Shown piece after piece: positions 53,843 through 63,589 of a stretch of 64,000 nt of DNA; positions within the stretch are counted from its first letter, which is position 1, and every line of letters begins with the position of its first letter. A program made the translations under genes and the position numbers. The notes under the pieces are model-generated. The model saw only the letters and a program-made list of their open reading frames with translations. It was not told where the DNA came from and made no database searches. The stretch is taken from assembly GCF_901411515.1 (NCBI RefSeq), contig NZ_CABDUX010000002.1, positions 186,001 to 250,000 on the forward strand, written 5' to 3'. The stretch is from Raoultibacter phocaeensis. GTDB lineage: Bacteria; Actinomycetota; Coriobacteriia; Coriobacteriales; Eggerthellaceae.

Positions 53843-55213
53843 ATGGCGGCACCCATCGTCATCGTAGGACATCGCAACCCCGACAACGATTCGATCAGCG
53901 CAGCGGTCGGCTACGCGTACCTGAAAAACGAGCTGGCGAAGCGCGAGGCGAAAGCCTCGGGTACAGCGCCCGCCGAATACGTGCCGATGCGCCTCGGCCC
54001 CCTTCCTCCCGAGAGTTCCTGGGTCCTTGAGGAAAACGGCATCACGGCTCCCGCAATCTTGAGCCACATCCATGCGCGCGTGCTCGATGTGATGACGCCG
54101 AACCCTATCTCCATCCCACGCACCGCAACGCTACTCGAGGCGGGGCGCCTGTTGCGCAAGCACAACATTCGCTCGCTCGTCGTGGTGAACGACGATGAGA
54201 CCTACCATGGCCTCATCACGACGCGCATGATCGCCGAGCGCTACATCTCGGCGACCGACGCACTCGAGGGCGACGGCTCCAACAGCATGGCGGTCGCAGG
54301 CGACCTCATCGCCTCGCTCGGTCAGAAGGTCGACGAGATGACCGAAACCGACGTGCTCGTACTCGACAAGGAGGGCTTACTGAACGAAGCGGTCGAAGAC
54401 CTCATGGCGAGCGCGTTGCGGGAGGCGGTCGTGCTCGACGACGACGGGTACTGCATCGGCATCGTCACCCGCTCCGACGTGGCGACGCGCCCGAGGCGCA
54501 AAGTCATCCTCGTCGATCACAACGAAACGCGCCAGGCTGTGCACGGCATCGAAGAAGCCGACGTCGTGGAAATCGTCGACCATCATCGCATCGGCGACGT
54601 ATCGACCACGAATCCCATCCAATTCTTGAACTTGCCCGTAGGCTCGACGGCGACCATCGTTTCGATGGAGTTCGAGCGGCACGGCGTCGAGGTGCCAAAG
54701 CCCATCGCAGCGGTGCTACTCTCCGCCATTATGACCGATACCGTGATTCTCAAATCGCCCACGGCGACGCAGTTCGATCGTGAACAGGTTGAGCGTCTTT
54801 CGGCTCTAGCAGGCGTCGATCCGACCGAATTCGGCCTCGCCGTGTTCAGGTGCCGGGGCGGCGAGGATAACCTGCCGGTCGATAAGCTCGTCGGTGCCGA
54901 TTCCAAGGAATTCCAGCTCGGCGATTCCACCGTGCTCATCGCGCAACACGAGACGGTTGATCTGGGCGCGGTCATGGAGCGCGAGGACGAGATCCGCACC
55001 TACATGCGCCAGCTCAAAGACGAGAACAACTACGAGTTCGTGCTGTTCATGGCGACCGACATCATGGCCGAGGGCAGCCAGTTTCTGTGCGAGGGCAACC
55101 GGCGCATTGTGGATCGGGTGTTCAACATCAAGTGCACGGGCGTGGGCGGCACGTGGATGCCCGGCATCTTGAGCCGCAAAAAGCAGGTGGCGGCCCGTAT
55201 CCTCGGGTCGTAA
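53843..55213 (+). CDS. Manganese-dependent inorganic pyrophosphatase with CBS domains
   Basis: A 456-residue family II pyrophosphatase. The DHH-family metal site GHRNPDNDS (9-17) is followed by a regulatory insert with two CBS motifs (VMTPNPISIPRTATLLEAGR and the second around DDDGYCIGIVTRSDVATRP). Then come VDHHRIGD (about 245) and a DHHA2 domain ending SRKKQVAARIL. CBS-pyrophosphatases are controlled by adenine nucleotides. It hydrolyses diphosphate made in biosynthesis. AAGGAG precedes the ATG. Confidence 0.95.
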   Translation: MAAPIVIVGHRNPDNDSISAAVGYAYLKNELAKREAKASGTAPAEYVPMRLGPLPPESSWVLEENGITAPAILSHIHARVLDVMTPNPISIPRTATLLEAGRLLRKHNIRSLVVVNDDETYHGLITTRMIAERYISATDALEGDGSNSMAVAGDLIASLGQKVDEMTETDVLVLDKEGLLNEAVEDLMASALREAVVLDDDGYCIGIVTRSDVATRPRRKVILVDHNETRQAVHGIEEADVVEIVDHHRIGDVSTTNPIQFLNLPVGSTATIVSMEFERHGVEVPKPIAAVLLSAIMTDTVILKSPTATQFDREQVERLSALAGVDPTEFGLAVFRCRGGEDNLPVDKLVGADSKEFQLGDSTVLIAQHETVDLGAVMEREDEIRTYMRQLKDENNYEFVLFMATDIMAEGSQFLCEGNRRIVDRVFNIKCTGVGGTWMPGILSRKKQVAARILGS

Positions 55214-55316
55214 GCTTTCCTGTTTGTTCGCGCAGCAAACAGCGTCGAGGCACTCTTAGCAGCGCAAAGCAATCGACGCGGTCGTATGCGGCCGCTCGCA
55301 AAGGAGATGGTTGTTC

Positions 55317-55658
55317 GTGGCAGAGTTGCTCGAGGCGGCGATGCTGATATGCTTCGGCCTTTCATGGCCGCTCAATGCGTACAAGGCATACAAAGCGAAA
55401 ACGGCGAAGGGCTCGAGCTGGCAGTTCATCGCGCTCATCACGTTCGGCTATGCGCTCGGCATTGCAGCGAAATTCGTTTCGGGCTCGATCAACTGGGTGC
55501 TTGTTGTGTACTTCGTCAACGTTGTGTGTCTCGGTGCGAACTGGCTCGTGTACTTTCGGAACCGAAGGCTCGATGCCATTGCCGACGAAGCAGGGGCAAA
55601 AGACAGCTGCGAAGCTATCATGCGACGTTCGCCGAAACCCGCTCAGCGGCATTCCTGA
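55317..55658 (+). CDS. Small PQ-loop/SemiSWEET-like membrane protein
   Basis: A 113-residue protein with three hydrophobic helices and the motif SWPLNAYKAYKAKTAKGSSW, which resembles the PQ-loop of SemiSWEET-type transporters. A Lys/Arg-rich cytoplasmic tail follows. GTG at 55317 (AAGGAG ten bases upstream) is chosen; TTG at 55311 is the alternative. It stands alone, about 100 bases after the pyrophosphatase gene. A transport role is inferred from the motif only. Confidence 0.65.
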   Translation: MAELLEAAMLICFGLSWPLNAYKAYKAKTAKGSSWQFIALITFGYALGIAAKFVSGSINWVLVVYFVNVVCLGANWLVYFRNRRLDAIADEAGAKDSCEAIMRRSPKPAQRHS

Positions 55659-56187
55659 TCGTATAAATCCCGATCGGAAATCCAGTAAGAGAAACCGTAT
55701 GGAAGAAGGCCGTTAAGCGACGGTTGGAAGACGGCGAACCTGGAATACGCCGCAAAACCAGAAGCGGCATGCTTTAACGCAGGCGCCGTCGGTGATCGGG
55801 CGGTTCGGGCTTGGGCAGGTGTATGCCGCTGGTGGTTTTGCGGCAAAAAGAGCCCTTGGCTACACGTTTTCCGCCGATGTGTTGCGGAATCGGGACCCCG
55901 AGCCGCCCCGGGAGCACGCCAAGGGTGCCTCCTGTTGGCGTGCGATTTAGCGCAAAGCTGTGATCAGGGTGTTCGTTCAGGTTGAAAAAAGCCCACCCGT
56001 GCTTGCGCCCATCAAGCGCAACACGAAGAGGAAAACTGTGCGGAACGGATCGTCTTCGCTGCAAGGGATGCGGGGTCGATGCATTCGATACGTCGGCGAT
56101 ACGGGTCGTTCTGCTGACGGATAATGGGCGAAGTGGAGGACTTCCGTATCGCTCGCAGGAGACGGCGCGCAGGGGTATAATGGTCGC
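55659..56187. other. Gene-free stretch (529 bases)
   Basis: No frame here has both a ribosome site and a recognisable product. Overlapping short frames on both strands (for example 55774-56064 minus) look like chance in GC-rich DNA. TATAAT at 56175-56180, just before the AddB-like start, may be a -10 for that operon and would make its leader very short. Confidence 0.4.
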
Positions 56188-59133
56188 ATGACTCTTTCAA
56201 TCGTTTCCGTATCCAACAAAGCTGCGGCCGACGAGGCCGCTTACAGTCAAGCGCACCGCGCACTCGATGAGGGCGCGAAGCCCGTTATCGTGGTCTCGGC
56301 CTACGAAGAGACGGTTCGTCTCAAAGAGGCGTGGTCGACTCGTTCGCCGTTCGGCATCGATATCGTAGAGTTCTCGTCGTGGATCGCCGATCTCTGGGAG
56401 CTGTTCGGCGATGGTCGCTCGATCGTCAACGCAGTGCAGCGCCAGCTCATCGCAGGCGAGGTCCTGAGTTGTTTCTGCAGCGAACGGCGCGCGGCTCTGT
56501 TGCAGCCGACGCCGGGAACGCGGCGATTCATCGCATCGGCTGCGCGCGAAGCGCTCCCGAACGCGGTTCTAGGTTCTGACCTGGGCGAGGGCGAACGCGA
56601 GGCGGTCGAGGTGCTTCGGCTGTACCGCGAGCGTGCTGCAGAGGCGAACCTAGTCGAGCAGGCGGAAGCCGTCGCGATACTCACCGACCCCGATGTGCTC
56701 GCCGGATATCGCCCGATCGTCGTCGGCGCTTCTCTCGACGATTTCACGGCAATCGAACAAGCGCTGCTTGGGCAAGCCGATGCCGTGCTGCTCGAAAACG
56801 AGCGAAGTGCCGTTGCCGAAGGCGAACGGGCGCCCGAGCTCGCAGAGCTTCTCGCATCGTTGTATCGCCCCGATGAAGCGCATCCGGTTGAAGCGTCGGG
56901 GGCCGTGCGTTTCGTGCTGCCCGCTGGCCGCTACGCTTCGGCTCAGGCGTTGTGCGATGCGATCGAAGCGATGCGCGCCCACGACGGCTCGGCGTCCGTT
57001 GTCGTTGCGGCCCGCGATCCGCATACCTTGTTCGAAGGCGTTGCGGAGCGCCTTGCTGTGCGCGGCATCGCTTCGGAAGTGCGGGGGACCGTGCCGTTTT
57101 CTGCAACCGAGTTCGGTTCCGCATGGCTTGCGCTTCTTGAAACGCTCGACGGGGATTCCCCGTTCGTTGCACGCGCTGCAACGGATTTCGCGCTGAGTGC
57201 GTATTCGGGTGTGGGGGTGCGAAGCGCTTATTGGATGGACGCGCGCTGGCGGGCGAACCGTGCGATCGACCGCGATTCGGTGCTCACCGATTTGGCAGGT
57301 ACTGCCGATCACGGGCTCAACGGGCTGGTCGGTCTGCTGGAAAGCGGCCGGGCTTCCGATGCCCTCGATCTTCTCCAGGCGCACGTGGGAAAGCAGGTTT
57401 CCTGGCCAGAAGGGTACCGCGATCGGCAGATGAGCGCTCTGGCGAGCGCCCGCACGGTTTACGACGAAGCTGTCGCCCTCGGCGCGAGCAGGGAGGAGTA
57501 CCGCTCGGTTCTCGAGGATCAGCGCCTGTTCGCAAAACTGGCCGTCGAACCGGGAAGGCCGGGGGGCGCTCGGGTCGCACCGGCGGGTTCAGCGGCCTCG
57601 GAAACATCGAAAGAACCCCGAGGGATGCATGCTTCTGCTGAGGCGAATAATCCTGTCGAGTCCTGTGCGCAACCTGTGCTGATCGTCGACCTTGAGACCG
57701 CGGCGTCGCTTGGTCCTTCTACGTGCGACGTGCTGTTCGCGGTCGATCTGACGGCAACGTCGTATCCGGTGCGTGACGAGGGCGGCACGCTTGCGACGCT
57801 GCTCGAGAAGCTGGGCGCAGCACGCGAGCGCGACGGCCTCGCCTCGATCCGCGCTACGTTCGCCGATGCGCTCGCTGTGCCGCGCGCAGTGCTTTTCCTT
57901 TCTCGGCCGCTCAACAACGAGGCGGGCGACGAGGAGCGGCCCGCCGTCGTGTTCGAAGACGTAATCGACTGCTACCGCCGCGACTTGCAGAACCCTGCCG
58001 AGGTCGACAAGAAGACCGGGCTCACCGAAGCGCTCGGCCGGTACGCCTTGGTGCGAGGGGAGCAGAGCGCGTTCGTAAACCTTTCCGCCTCAGGCGAGCC
58101 GCAGGATCTGTCGATCGAGATCCCCGTTACCCGGACCGGATCCGTCACGGCAGCAGCGCGCGAGAAGATATTGCTTCCCATGCAGTGGGGCGGCGTCGTA
58201 AGCGAGGGGAGGAACCTTTCCCCTTCCGCGATCGAGAGCTACCTCGAATGCCCGTACAAATGGTTCGCGCACCGCAGACTCAGGCTCGAAGAGCTCGATG
58301 CGGGTTTCGGCGGACGCGAGTTCGGCCTGTTCGCCCATCGGGTGCTTGAGCGGTTTTACGCTCAGTTCAGATGCGAGGTCGCACCAAAGGTGTCTCCCGA
58401 TACGCTCGATCGTGCGAAGCGCATCCTCTCCTGCGTGTTCGACGAGCAGCTTGCCTACGATGCGACGCTCATCGGCGATCCTGCTGCGCTCGTGCCGCTC
58501 GACGATCTCGAACGCCGCGAAGTTGCCGATCTCAAGCGCAAACTGCTCGGCTACCTCGATCGCGAGGCGCAGCTGCTTTCCGGATTCGTGCCGCTTGACG
58601 CTGAGGTGGGTTTCGGGCGCACGAAAGGTGCATTCGAGTATGCGGGCTTCATGGTGAACGGGACGATCGACCGCGTCGACGTCGACGGTTTCGGCCGTGC
58701 GGTCGTGATCGATTACAAAGGCGCCGTCGGCAAAGCGTATGCGCTGCGCGAGAAGGCGGGCGAGCCGTTTGCGCTTCCGCGCAAGGTGCAGACCCTCATC
58801 TACGCGCAAGCCGTGCGTAAAACCATGGGGCTCCAACCGGTCGGCGCACTGTACGTGTCGTACGGCAAGGACGGAGGCATAGCGGGATCGTTCGATCATG
58901 CGGTGCTCGATCCCGGCAAGGATCTGCTGGGAATCGATGCCGCTCGCTGCGCAACGACTGATTTCGAAAACCTGCTCGATACCGTCGAGGAAGCCATCGC
59001 GGCTCGATTGGAAGGGCTGCTCGCAGGCGAGATTCGCGCCTGCCCGCGCGATGCTGATGCGTGCACGTACTGCCCGGTCACCGTATGCAGCGTGCGCGAT
59101 GCCGTGCAGCGCGAGCGCGAGGGAGGCGAATGA
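56188..59133 (+). CDS. addB: AddB-like helicase-nuclease subunit
   Basis: A 981-residue protein with an inactive helicase-like N-terminal part and a C-terminal RecB-type PD-(D/E)xK nuclease (VVIDYKGAVGKAYAL). AddB-type iron-sulfur Cys flank the nuclease: ECPYKWF near residue 688 and CTYCPVTVC near 958. With AddA it forms a dimeric end-processing machine for double-strand-break repair, equivalent to RecBCD. The N-terminus lacks a clear Walker A, so motor activity rests with the partner. It overlaps addA by four bases (ATGA). A low-similarity middle with an acidic, repeat-poor linker lies at 455-500. Confidence 0.88.
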   Translation: MTLSIVSVSNKAAADEAAYSQAHRALDEGAKPVIVVSAYEETVRLKEAWSTRSPFGIDIVEFSSWIADLWELFGDGRSIVNAVQRQLIAGEVLSCFCSERRAALLQPTPGTRRFIASAAREALPNAVLGSDLGEGEREAVEVLRLYRERAAEANLVEQAEAVAILTDPDVLAGYRPIVVGASLDDFTAIEQALLGQADAVLLENERSAVAEGERAPELAELLASLYRPDEAHPVEASGAVRFVLPAGRYASAQALCDAIEAMRAHDGSASVVVAARDPHTLFEGVAERLAVRGIASEVRGTVPFSATEFGSAWLALLETLDGDSPFVARAATDFALSAYSGVGVRSAYWMDARWRANRAIDRDSVLTDLAGTADHGLNGLVGLLESGRASDALDLLQAHVGKQVSWPEGYRDRQMSALASARTVYDEAVALGASREEYRSVLEDQRLFAKLAVEPGRPGGARVAPAGSAASETSKEPRGMHASAEANNPVESCAQPVLIVDLETAASLGPSTCDVLFAVDLTATSYPVRDEGGTLATLLEKLGAARERDGLASIRATFADALAVPRAVLFLSRPLNNEAGDEERPAVVFEDVIDCYRRDLQNPAEVDKKTGLTEALGRYALVRGEQSAFVNLSASGEPQDLSIEIPVTRTGSVTAAAREKILLPMQWGGVVSEGRNLSPSAIESYLECPYKWFAHRRLRLEELDAGFGGREFGLFAHRVLERFYAQFRCEVAPKVSPDTLDRAKRILSCVFDEQLAYDATLIGDPAALVPLDDLERREVADLKRKLLGYLDREAQLLSGFVPLDAEVGFGRTKGAFEYAGFMVNGTIDRVDVDGFGRAVVIDYKGAVGKAYALREKAGEPFALPRKVQTLIYAQAVRKTMGLQPVGALYVSYGKDGGIAGSFDHAVLDPGKDLLGIDAARCATTDFENLLDTVEEAIAARLEGLLAGEIRACPRDADACTYCPVTVCSVRDAVQREREGGE

Positions 59134-62100
59134 TGGCGCAGGTGAGCTACACGTACGAGCAAGAGTGCTGCATCGGTCGGCTCGTCGGGCCGGTCGACAT
59201 ATCGGCAGGCGCCGGCTCGGGTAAGACGTTCACGCTTTCCCAGCGTATCGCCCATGCGCTCTCCCCCGATTCGCACTCCGGCATCCGCGACATCGACGAG
59301 GTGCTTGCCATCACGTTTACCGACAAGGCCGCATCCGAAATCAAGAGCCGCGTTCGTTCGACACTGCGGGCGAACGGTCTGTTCGAACCTGCGCTTAAAG
59401 TCGATTCTGCGTGGATATCCACCATTCACGGCATGTGCTCGCGCATCCTGCGAACCCATGCGCTCATGCTCGGCCTCGATCCAGGGTTTGCCGTGATCGG
59501 CGACAAGGAGCGCGACGAACTGCTCGACGCGGCCATCAACGAAATGGTAGGCGAAGATTCCGAAATAGTGAGCCGCACCGAGTTCGATGCGCTGTTCGAA
59601 GCGTTTCCCGCACGGAGCATCGGATTCGGCGGCGGATCGGTTTTTGCGATGGTCGAAGCGCTCATCGCAAAAGCCGCGGGCATGGTCGACGGGTTCGACG
59701 GCTTTCGCACAGGCCCTGCACCCGCATCACCGACCGAGCTCGCCAAGCGGTTGCTGCTTGCCTGCGAGGAAGTTTTAGCGGCGTACGAGGGTGCGAAAAC
59801 CACAGCGACACTCGAGAAAAACAAGATGAGCCTCTCGAATGCCGCCGAGGCGCTTGAGGCCTATCTGCTCGATGGCGATCAGACGATTGAGGGGTTCATC
59901 GACGTGCTCGACCAGTGCGAGTTTCTCGGTAAGCGCGGCTGCCCTGCCGAAGAAACCGCCGAGTACATGAACGTCCATGCGGGCGTTGCCCAAGAGGCGT
60001 TTCTTGCAAAGGCGAGGCCGCTGCTCGACGATCTGCTCACCCTCGCCCAGAGGGCTCAGACGGCATACGAATCGCGCAAGCGCGCGCTCGGCGTTCTCGA
60101 TAACGATGATCTGCTCAAACGTGCGCTCGATGCCTTGTCGCACGAAGAGATAGCCGCGCAGTACCGCGATCGCTTCAAGCTCGTCATGGTGGACGAGTTT
60201 CAGGATACGAGCCAGATCCAGATCGAGATCGTGCGCCGACTTGCGGGCGAGGGGCTGCGCTATCTGTGCACGGTCGGCGATGCGCAGCAGAGCATCTACC
60301 GGTTCCGCGGTGCCGATGTCAACGTGTACAAAGCGTTCCGATCGGGTTTGGAAACCGACGAGGTACGGGAAAGCGGGGGAGAGCCGACGCTGCTCAAGCT
60401 GTCGCGCAACTTCAGAAGCCATGCTGACGTGCTCGCGTTCGTACGCACGGTCTGCTCGCAGAAGCAGGTGTTCGGCGACGATTTCCTCGACCTTGAGGCA
60501 GCTTACGACGGACGGGGCTACCGCGCGGCAGAGCCGCGCATCCAGCTCGTGGCCGCAACCGTGCCGCAAGGGTGTTCGGGCGGCACTGCCGATCTGGCGC
60601 AAGCCGAAGCGCGCGCCATAGCGCAGTACTTCCGCAGGATGCACGATGCGGGCCATGCGCTTTCCGACATGGCCGTGCTCTTGGGCCGCATGGCGTACGC
60701 CGAGGTGTACGCGCAGGCGATCCGCGAAGAAGGGTTCCCGTGCGTGATCGCCGGGGGATCGCTCTTCCATAAAGCGCGCGAAGTCAAAGTGGTCGAACGC
60801 CTGCTGCGGGTGCTCGCCGATCTGAACGACACCCAAGCACTCTTTGAGGTGCTGACGAGCGAGATGTTCGAGCTTTCGGCCGACGACATGCTCGACCTCT
60901 CGACAGGGTTCGACGAAGCGAACGGCATTCCGCTCAAACGCAATTTGAGTAAGGGGTTTGCGGCGCTCGCCGAGTGCGAGGGCGAGCTTTCCCCTGGGCT
61001 TCGCCACGCGGTCATGCTGCTTCGGAAAGCCCAGATGGAGATACGTTTCAAGCGGCCTTCGAAAGCGCTTATGGACGTGCTTTTGGATTCGGGTTGGATC
61101 GCGCGGCTCGAGGCTTCGGGCGCGGAAGGCAGCGCATGCATAGCAAACGTGCTCAAGGCAGTGCGTTTCGTAGAGACGATGGAGGAAGATAAGGCGTACG
61201 GCATCGCGCGCGTCGCCGCAGAGTTCTCGGGGATGATCGCAGCTGGAATGAAAGAAGCACCCGGAGCGCTTTCGGCCGATGGCCAGGAGGCCGTGAAGAT
61301 CATGACCATCCATGCTTCCAAGGGCCTCGAATTTCCCCTTGTTGCGCTTGCTCGGTTCGCAAAGGGTCCTTCGGGTTCGAAAAGCAAGCTTTCAGCCGAA
61401 ACGATCGGTACCGAAACGTACCTCTCGCTTGGCGCCCCTTCCGCATGTATGGAAAAGGGATCGCTCTCGGCCAAAGCGCAGGCAAAACCATACGAAGCGT
61501 CTGACGATGCCGATCCCCGTACGGCGAAAAACCTCCTCGACTACCACGCGGCGCTCAAGCGCGTTGCCCACCGTGAGGAGGAAGCCGAAGAGCGGCGGCT
61601 TTTCTACGTGGGCGCGACACGCGCCAAAGAGGCGCTTGCAGTTGTGATGGGCATCAAGGAGCAGAAGACCGATCCGTACAGGGCCTACAAAGGCGCGGTT
61701 GAGGACATCCGCTCGGCCCTGTTCGGCGATGAGCTGTTTCCAGCCGACGATGCGCTTGCGGATTACGGTGGCAGCGAACCCGCTTCGTTCGTGCGCGTTG
61801 CGGCTGTTGCCGAGGATGCGGAAGGGGAGGAGCCGACCGCGGTCATCGCAGGGGATCTGCTCGAAAAGGGGGCTGCTTGCCGTGAAGCGCACCCCTCCGA
61901 CGGCTATGAGCCTTCCGCATGCGCCGAGGCGACTCGCAGGGGCGAATCTGCGTGCCAGTACGCAGTGGGAGCAGGGGAAATCGGCGATCTCGGTACGGTT
62001 TTCGTTCCCGAAATCGAGCCGTTCGGCTTGCTTGACACGAGGGCGCCCGTCCGCGAACGATCCGGGCTCTTCTCGTATTCGTCCATCGCCGAACCACACG

Positions 62101-62714
62101 ACGCCGTTGCGTCCGATATGCACGACGGAGCGCCATTAGCAGCCGATGCCGACAAGGCGACCGATCTCGGATCGGCATTCCACCGGCTCGCCCAGCTTGC
62201 CGCGCTGCGTTCTCCCGATTTCGCGCGATCCCGTTTCGACGCCGTGGCGAAAACCTACGGTATCAAGGACGTCGAGCGCCTGCGGAGCGCCGTCGATCGT
62301 TGGTTCTCGTCCGGGGTGTGCGCCCGCGCGCTCGGCATGCGCGTGCACGATGCCGAAGTTCCGTTTTGCGCAGCGGTTGCGGGGGCGGGAAGCCTTGAGG
62401 GAGAAATCGATTTGTTTTGCACCGATGACGGACGACATGCGCTTATCGTGGACTACAAGACGGGCGGGAGCGCGGCGGAAACCGACGAGCAGCTCCACGA
62501 AAAGCATCTTCTGCAAGCGCAGTGCTACGCGTTTGCGACGCTTCGTCAGGGCTACGATTCTGTGGAGTTCGCGTTCGTCCGCGTCGAGAGGGACGATCCC
62601 TCGGGTGTCGACACGTTGCAGGTGGTACCGTACCGTTTCGAACAGGGCGAGCTCGAAGAACTCGAGGCGGTTATCGCCGAGCGGGCCGAGGCGGCTCGCG
62701 CGCATCGGGAGTAG
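59130..62714 (+). CDS. addA: AddA-like UvrD-type helicase-nuclease
   Basis: A 1194-residue superfamily 1 helicase. It has Walker A AGAGSGKTF (26-34), TFTDKAASEIKSRV, motif II MVDEFQDTSQIQIEI, GDAQQSIYRFRGADV and FYVGATRAKEAL. A C-terminal RecB nuclease has ALIVDYKTGG near residue 1105. It supplies the motor and one nuclease of the AddAB complex. Consecutive ATGs at 59130 and 59133 both follow GGGAGG; either is possible. It is translationally coupled to the AddB-like gene. An unusual variable insert rich in Ala, Glu and Ser lies at about 890-985. Intact. Confidence 0.92.
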   Translation: MMAQVSYTYEQECCIGRLVGPVDISAGAGSGKTFTLSQRIAHALSPDSHSGIRDIDEVLAITFTDKAASEIKSRVRSTLRANGLFEPALKVDSAWISTIHGMCSRILRTHALMLGLDPGFAVIGDKERDELLDAAINEMVGEDSEIVSRTEFDALFEAFPARSIGFGGGSVFAMVEALIAKAAGMVDGFDGFRTGPAPASPTELAKRLLLACEEVLAAYEGAKTTATLEKNKMSLSNAAEALEAYLLDGDQTIEGFIDVLDQCEFLGKRGCPAEETAEYMNVHAGVAQEAFLAKARPLLDDLLTLAQRAQTAYESRKRALGVLDNDDLLKRALDALSHEEIAAQYRDRFKLVMVDEFQDTSQIQIEIVRRLAGEGLRYLCTVGDAQQSIYRFRGADVNVYKAFRSGLETDEVRESGGEPTLLKLSRNFRSHADVLAFVRTVCSQKQVFGDDFLDLEAAYDGRGYRAAEPRIQLVAATVPQGCSGGTADLAQAEARAIAQYFRRMHDAGHALSDMAVLLGRMAYAEVYAQAIREEGFPCVIAGGSLFHKAREVKVVERLLRVLADLNDTQALFEVLTSEMFELSADDMLDLSTGFDEANGIPLKRNLSKGFAALAECEGELSPGLRHAVMLLRKAQMEIRFKRPSKALMDVLLDSGWIARLEASGAEGSACIANVLKAVRFVETMEEDKAYGIARVAAEFSGMIAAGMKEAPGALSADGQEAVKIMTIHASKGLEFPLVALARFAKGPSGSKSKLSAETIGTETYLSLGAPSACMEKGSLSAKAQAKPYEASDDADPRTAKNLLDYHAALKRVAHREEEAEERRLFYVGATRAKEALAVVMGIKEQKTDPYRAYKGAVEDIRSALFGDELFPADDALADYGGSEPASFVRVAAVAEDAEGEEPTAVIAGDLLEKGAACREAHPSDGYEPSACAEATRRGESACQYAVGAGEIGDLGTVFVPEIEPFGLLDTRAPVRERSGLFSYSSIAEPHDAVASDMHDGAPLAADADKATDLGSAFHRLAQLAALRSPDFARSRFDAVAKTYGIKDVERLRSAVDRWFSSGVCARALGMRVHDAEVPFCAAVAGAGSLEGEIDLFCTDDGRHALIVDYKTGGSAAETDEQLHEKHLLQAQCYAFATLRQGYDSVEFAFVRVERDDPSGVDTLQVVPYRFEQGELEELEAVIAERAEAARAHRE

Positions 62715-62717
62715 ACT

Positions 62718-62794
62718 GCTCGTAGCTCGTAGCTCGTAGCTCGTAGCTCGCAGCTCGCAGCTCGCAGCTCGCAGCTCGCAGCTCGCAGCTCGCA
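62718..62794. repeat. Heptanucleotide tandem repeat (11 units)
   Basis: Four perfect GCTCGTA units followed by seven perfect GCTCGCA units directly after the addA stop, ahead of the convergent nitroreductase gene. Seven is not a multiple of three and the array is outside the called genes. The sharp border between the two unit types suggests recent slipped-strand expansion of each. Confidence 0.95.
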
Positions 62795-62854
62795 GCCGGG
62801 CGGAATGCAGGTTTTCGCTTTGCACCCTAAGGAGGTTCTCGCTTTGCGGCGAGC

Positions 62855-63442
62855 CTACCTTTGGGCGATGAGCACCTCGTCGAGCGAGCGCTTGGGCACA
62901 TGGTGCACCTGGGCATCGTCGCGCCAGTAGGCGGGCGATCCGTCGGTGGGCATGGCCTCGATAACGGCTTCTTCCCGAGGTCTGCCGAGCGCAACTACGA
63001 GATCGGGTTCGAGCGTCTCGCGGTCGATGCCGAGCACCTCAGACAGGCTCTTCTTCTTGAAAGCCCCGATAGGGCATGCGGCATATCCCTTTTCGCGTGC
63101 AGCGAGCATGATCGTTTGCAGCGCGATGCCCTCGTCCCATGCGGTAAACAACTCTCCGAGAACGAGCGTTTTGTCGTGCAGGATGACGAGATAGCCGCTT
63201 GGGCGTTCGCCCTGGTCGGGACCCGGCCAATCGGGAAGCGCTGCAGCCCACGAAAGGCAATCGAACACACGAGCGCACAGGGCGGGATCGTGAACGACGC
63301 AGTATTTGAGCGGTTGCCGATTCCCGCTCGAAGGGACGAGACGGGCGGTATCGACGAGATCGACAAGCGTATCGCGATCGATGCGTTCGTTCTCGTAAAA
63401 GCGTCGACAGGTTCGATTTTGGGAAACGGCATCATGCAGCAT
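62855..63442 (-). CDS. Nitroreductase-family FMN oxidoreductase
   Basis: A 195-residue nitroreductase-fold protein: the FMN-contact start SQNRTCRRFYE (7-17), RLVPSSGNRQPLKY (34-47) and GIALQTIMLAAREKGYAACP (about 105-124). A C-terminal segment has ALGRPREEAVIE. Members reduce nitro groups, quinones or flavins with NAD(P)H as dimers. GGAG lies eight bases before the ATG. It converges on addA, with the tandem repeat between them. The physiological substrate is unknown. Confidence 0.88.
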   Translation of the reverse strand: MLHDAVSQNRTCRRFYENERIDRDTLVDLVDTARLVPSSGNRQPLKYCVVHDPALCARVFDCLSWAAALPDWPGPDQGERPSGYLVILHDKTLVLGELFTAWDEGIALQTIMLAAREKGYAACPIGAFKKKSLSEVLGIDRETLEPDLVVALGRPREEAVIEAMPTDGSPAYWRDDAQVHHVPKRSLDEVLIAQR

Positions 63443-63589
63443 CGGGTCTCCTATCTCTTACTATGGCTATAATGAGACGAAACAACGGAAGGTGCAAGGC
63501 CATCATGCAAAGCGTTGGCCGATCGTTTCGCCCGCCGCTTGCGGCGATCATCCACGCCCAAGGCCCGCTAGAGTAAAAGGACACGACTT

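Noticed and set aside
62718-62794. Short repeats considered as a CRISPR array
   Set aside because: Units of seven bases directly abut with no spacers, so this is a simple tandem repeat.
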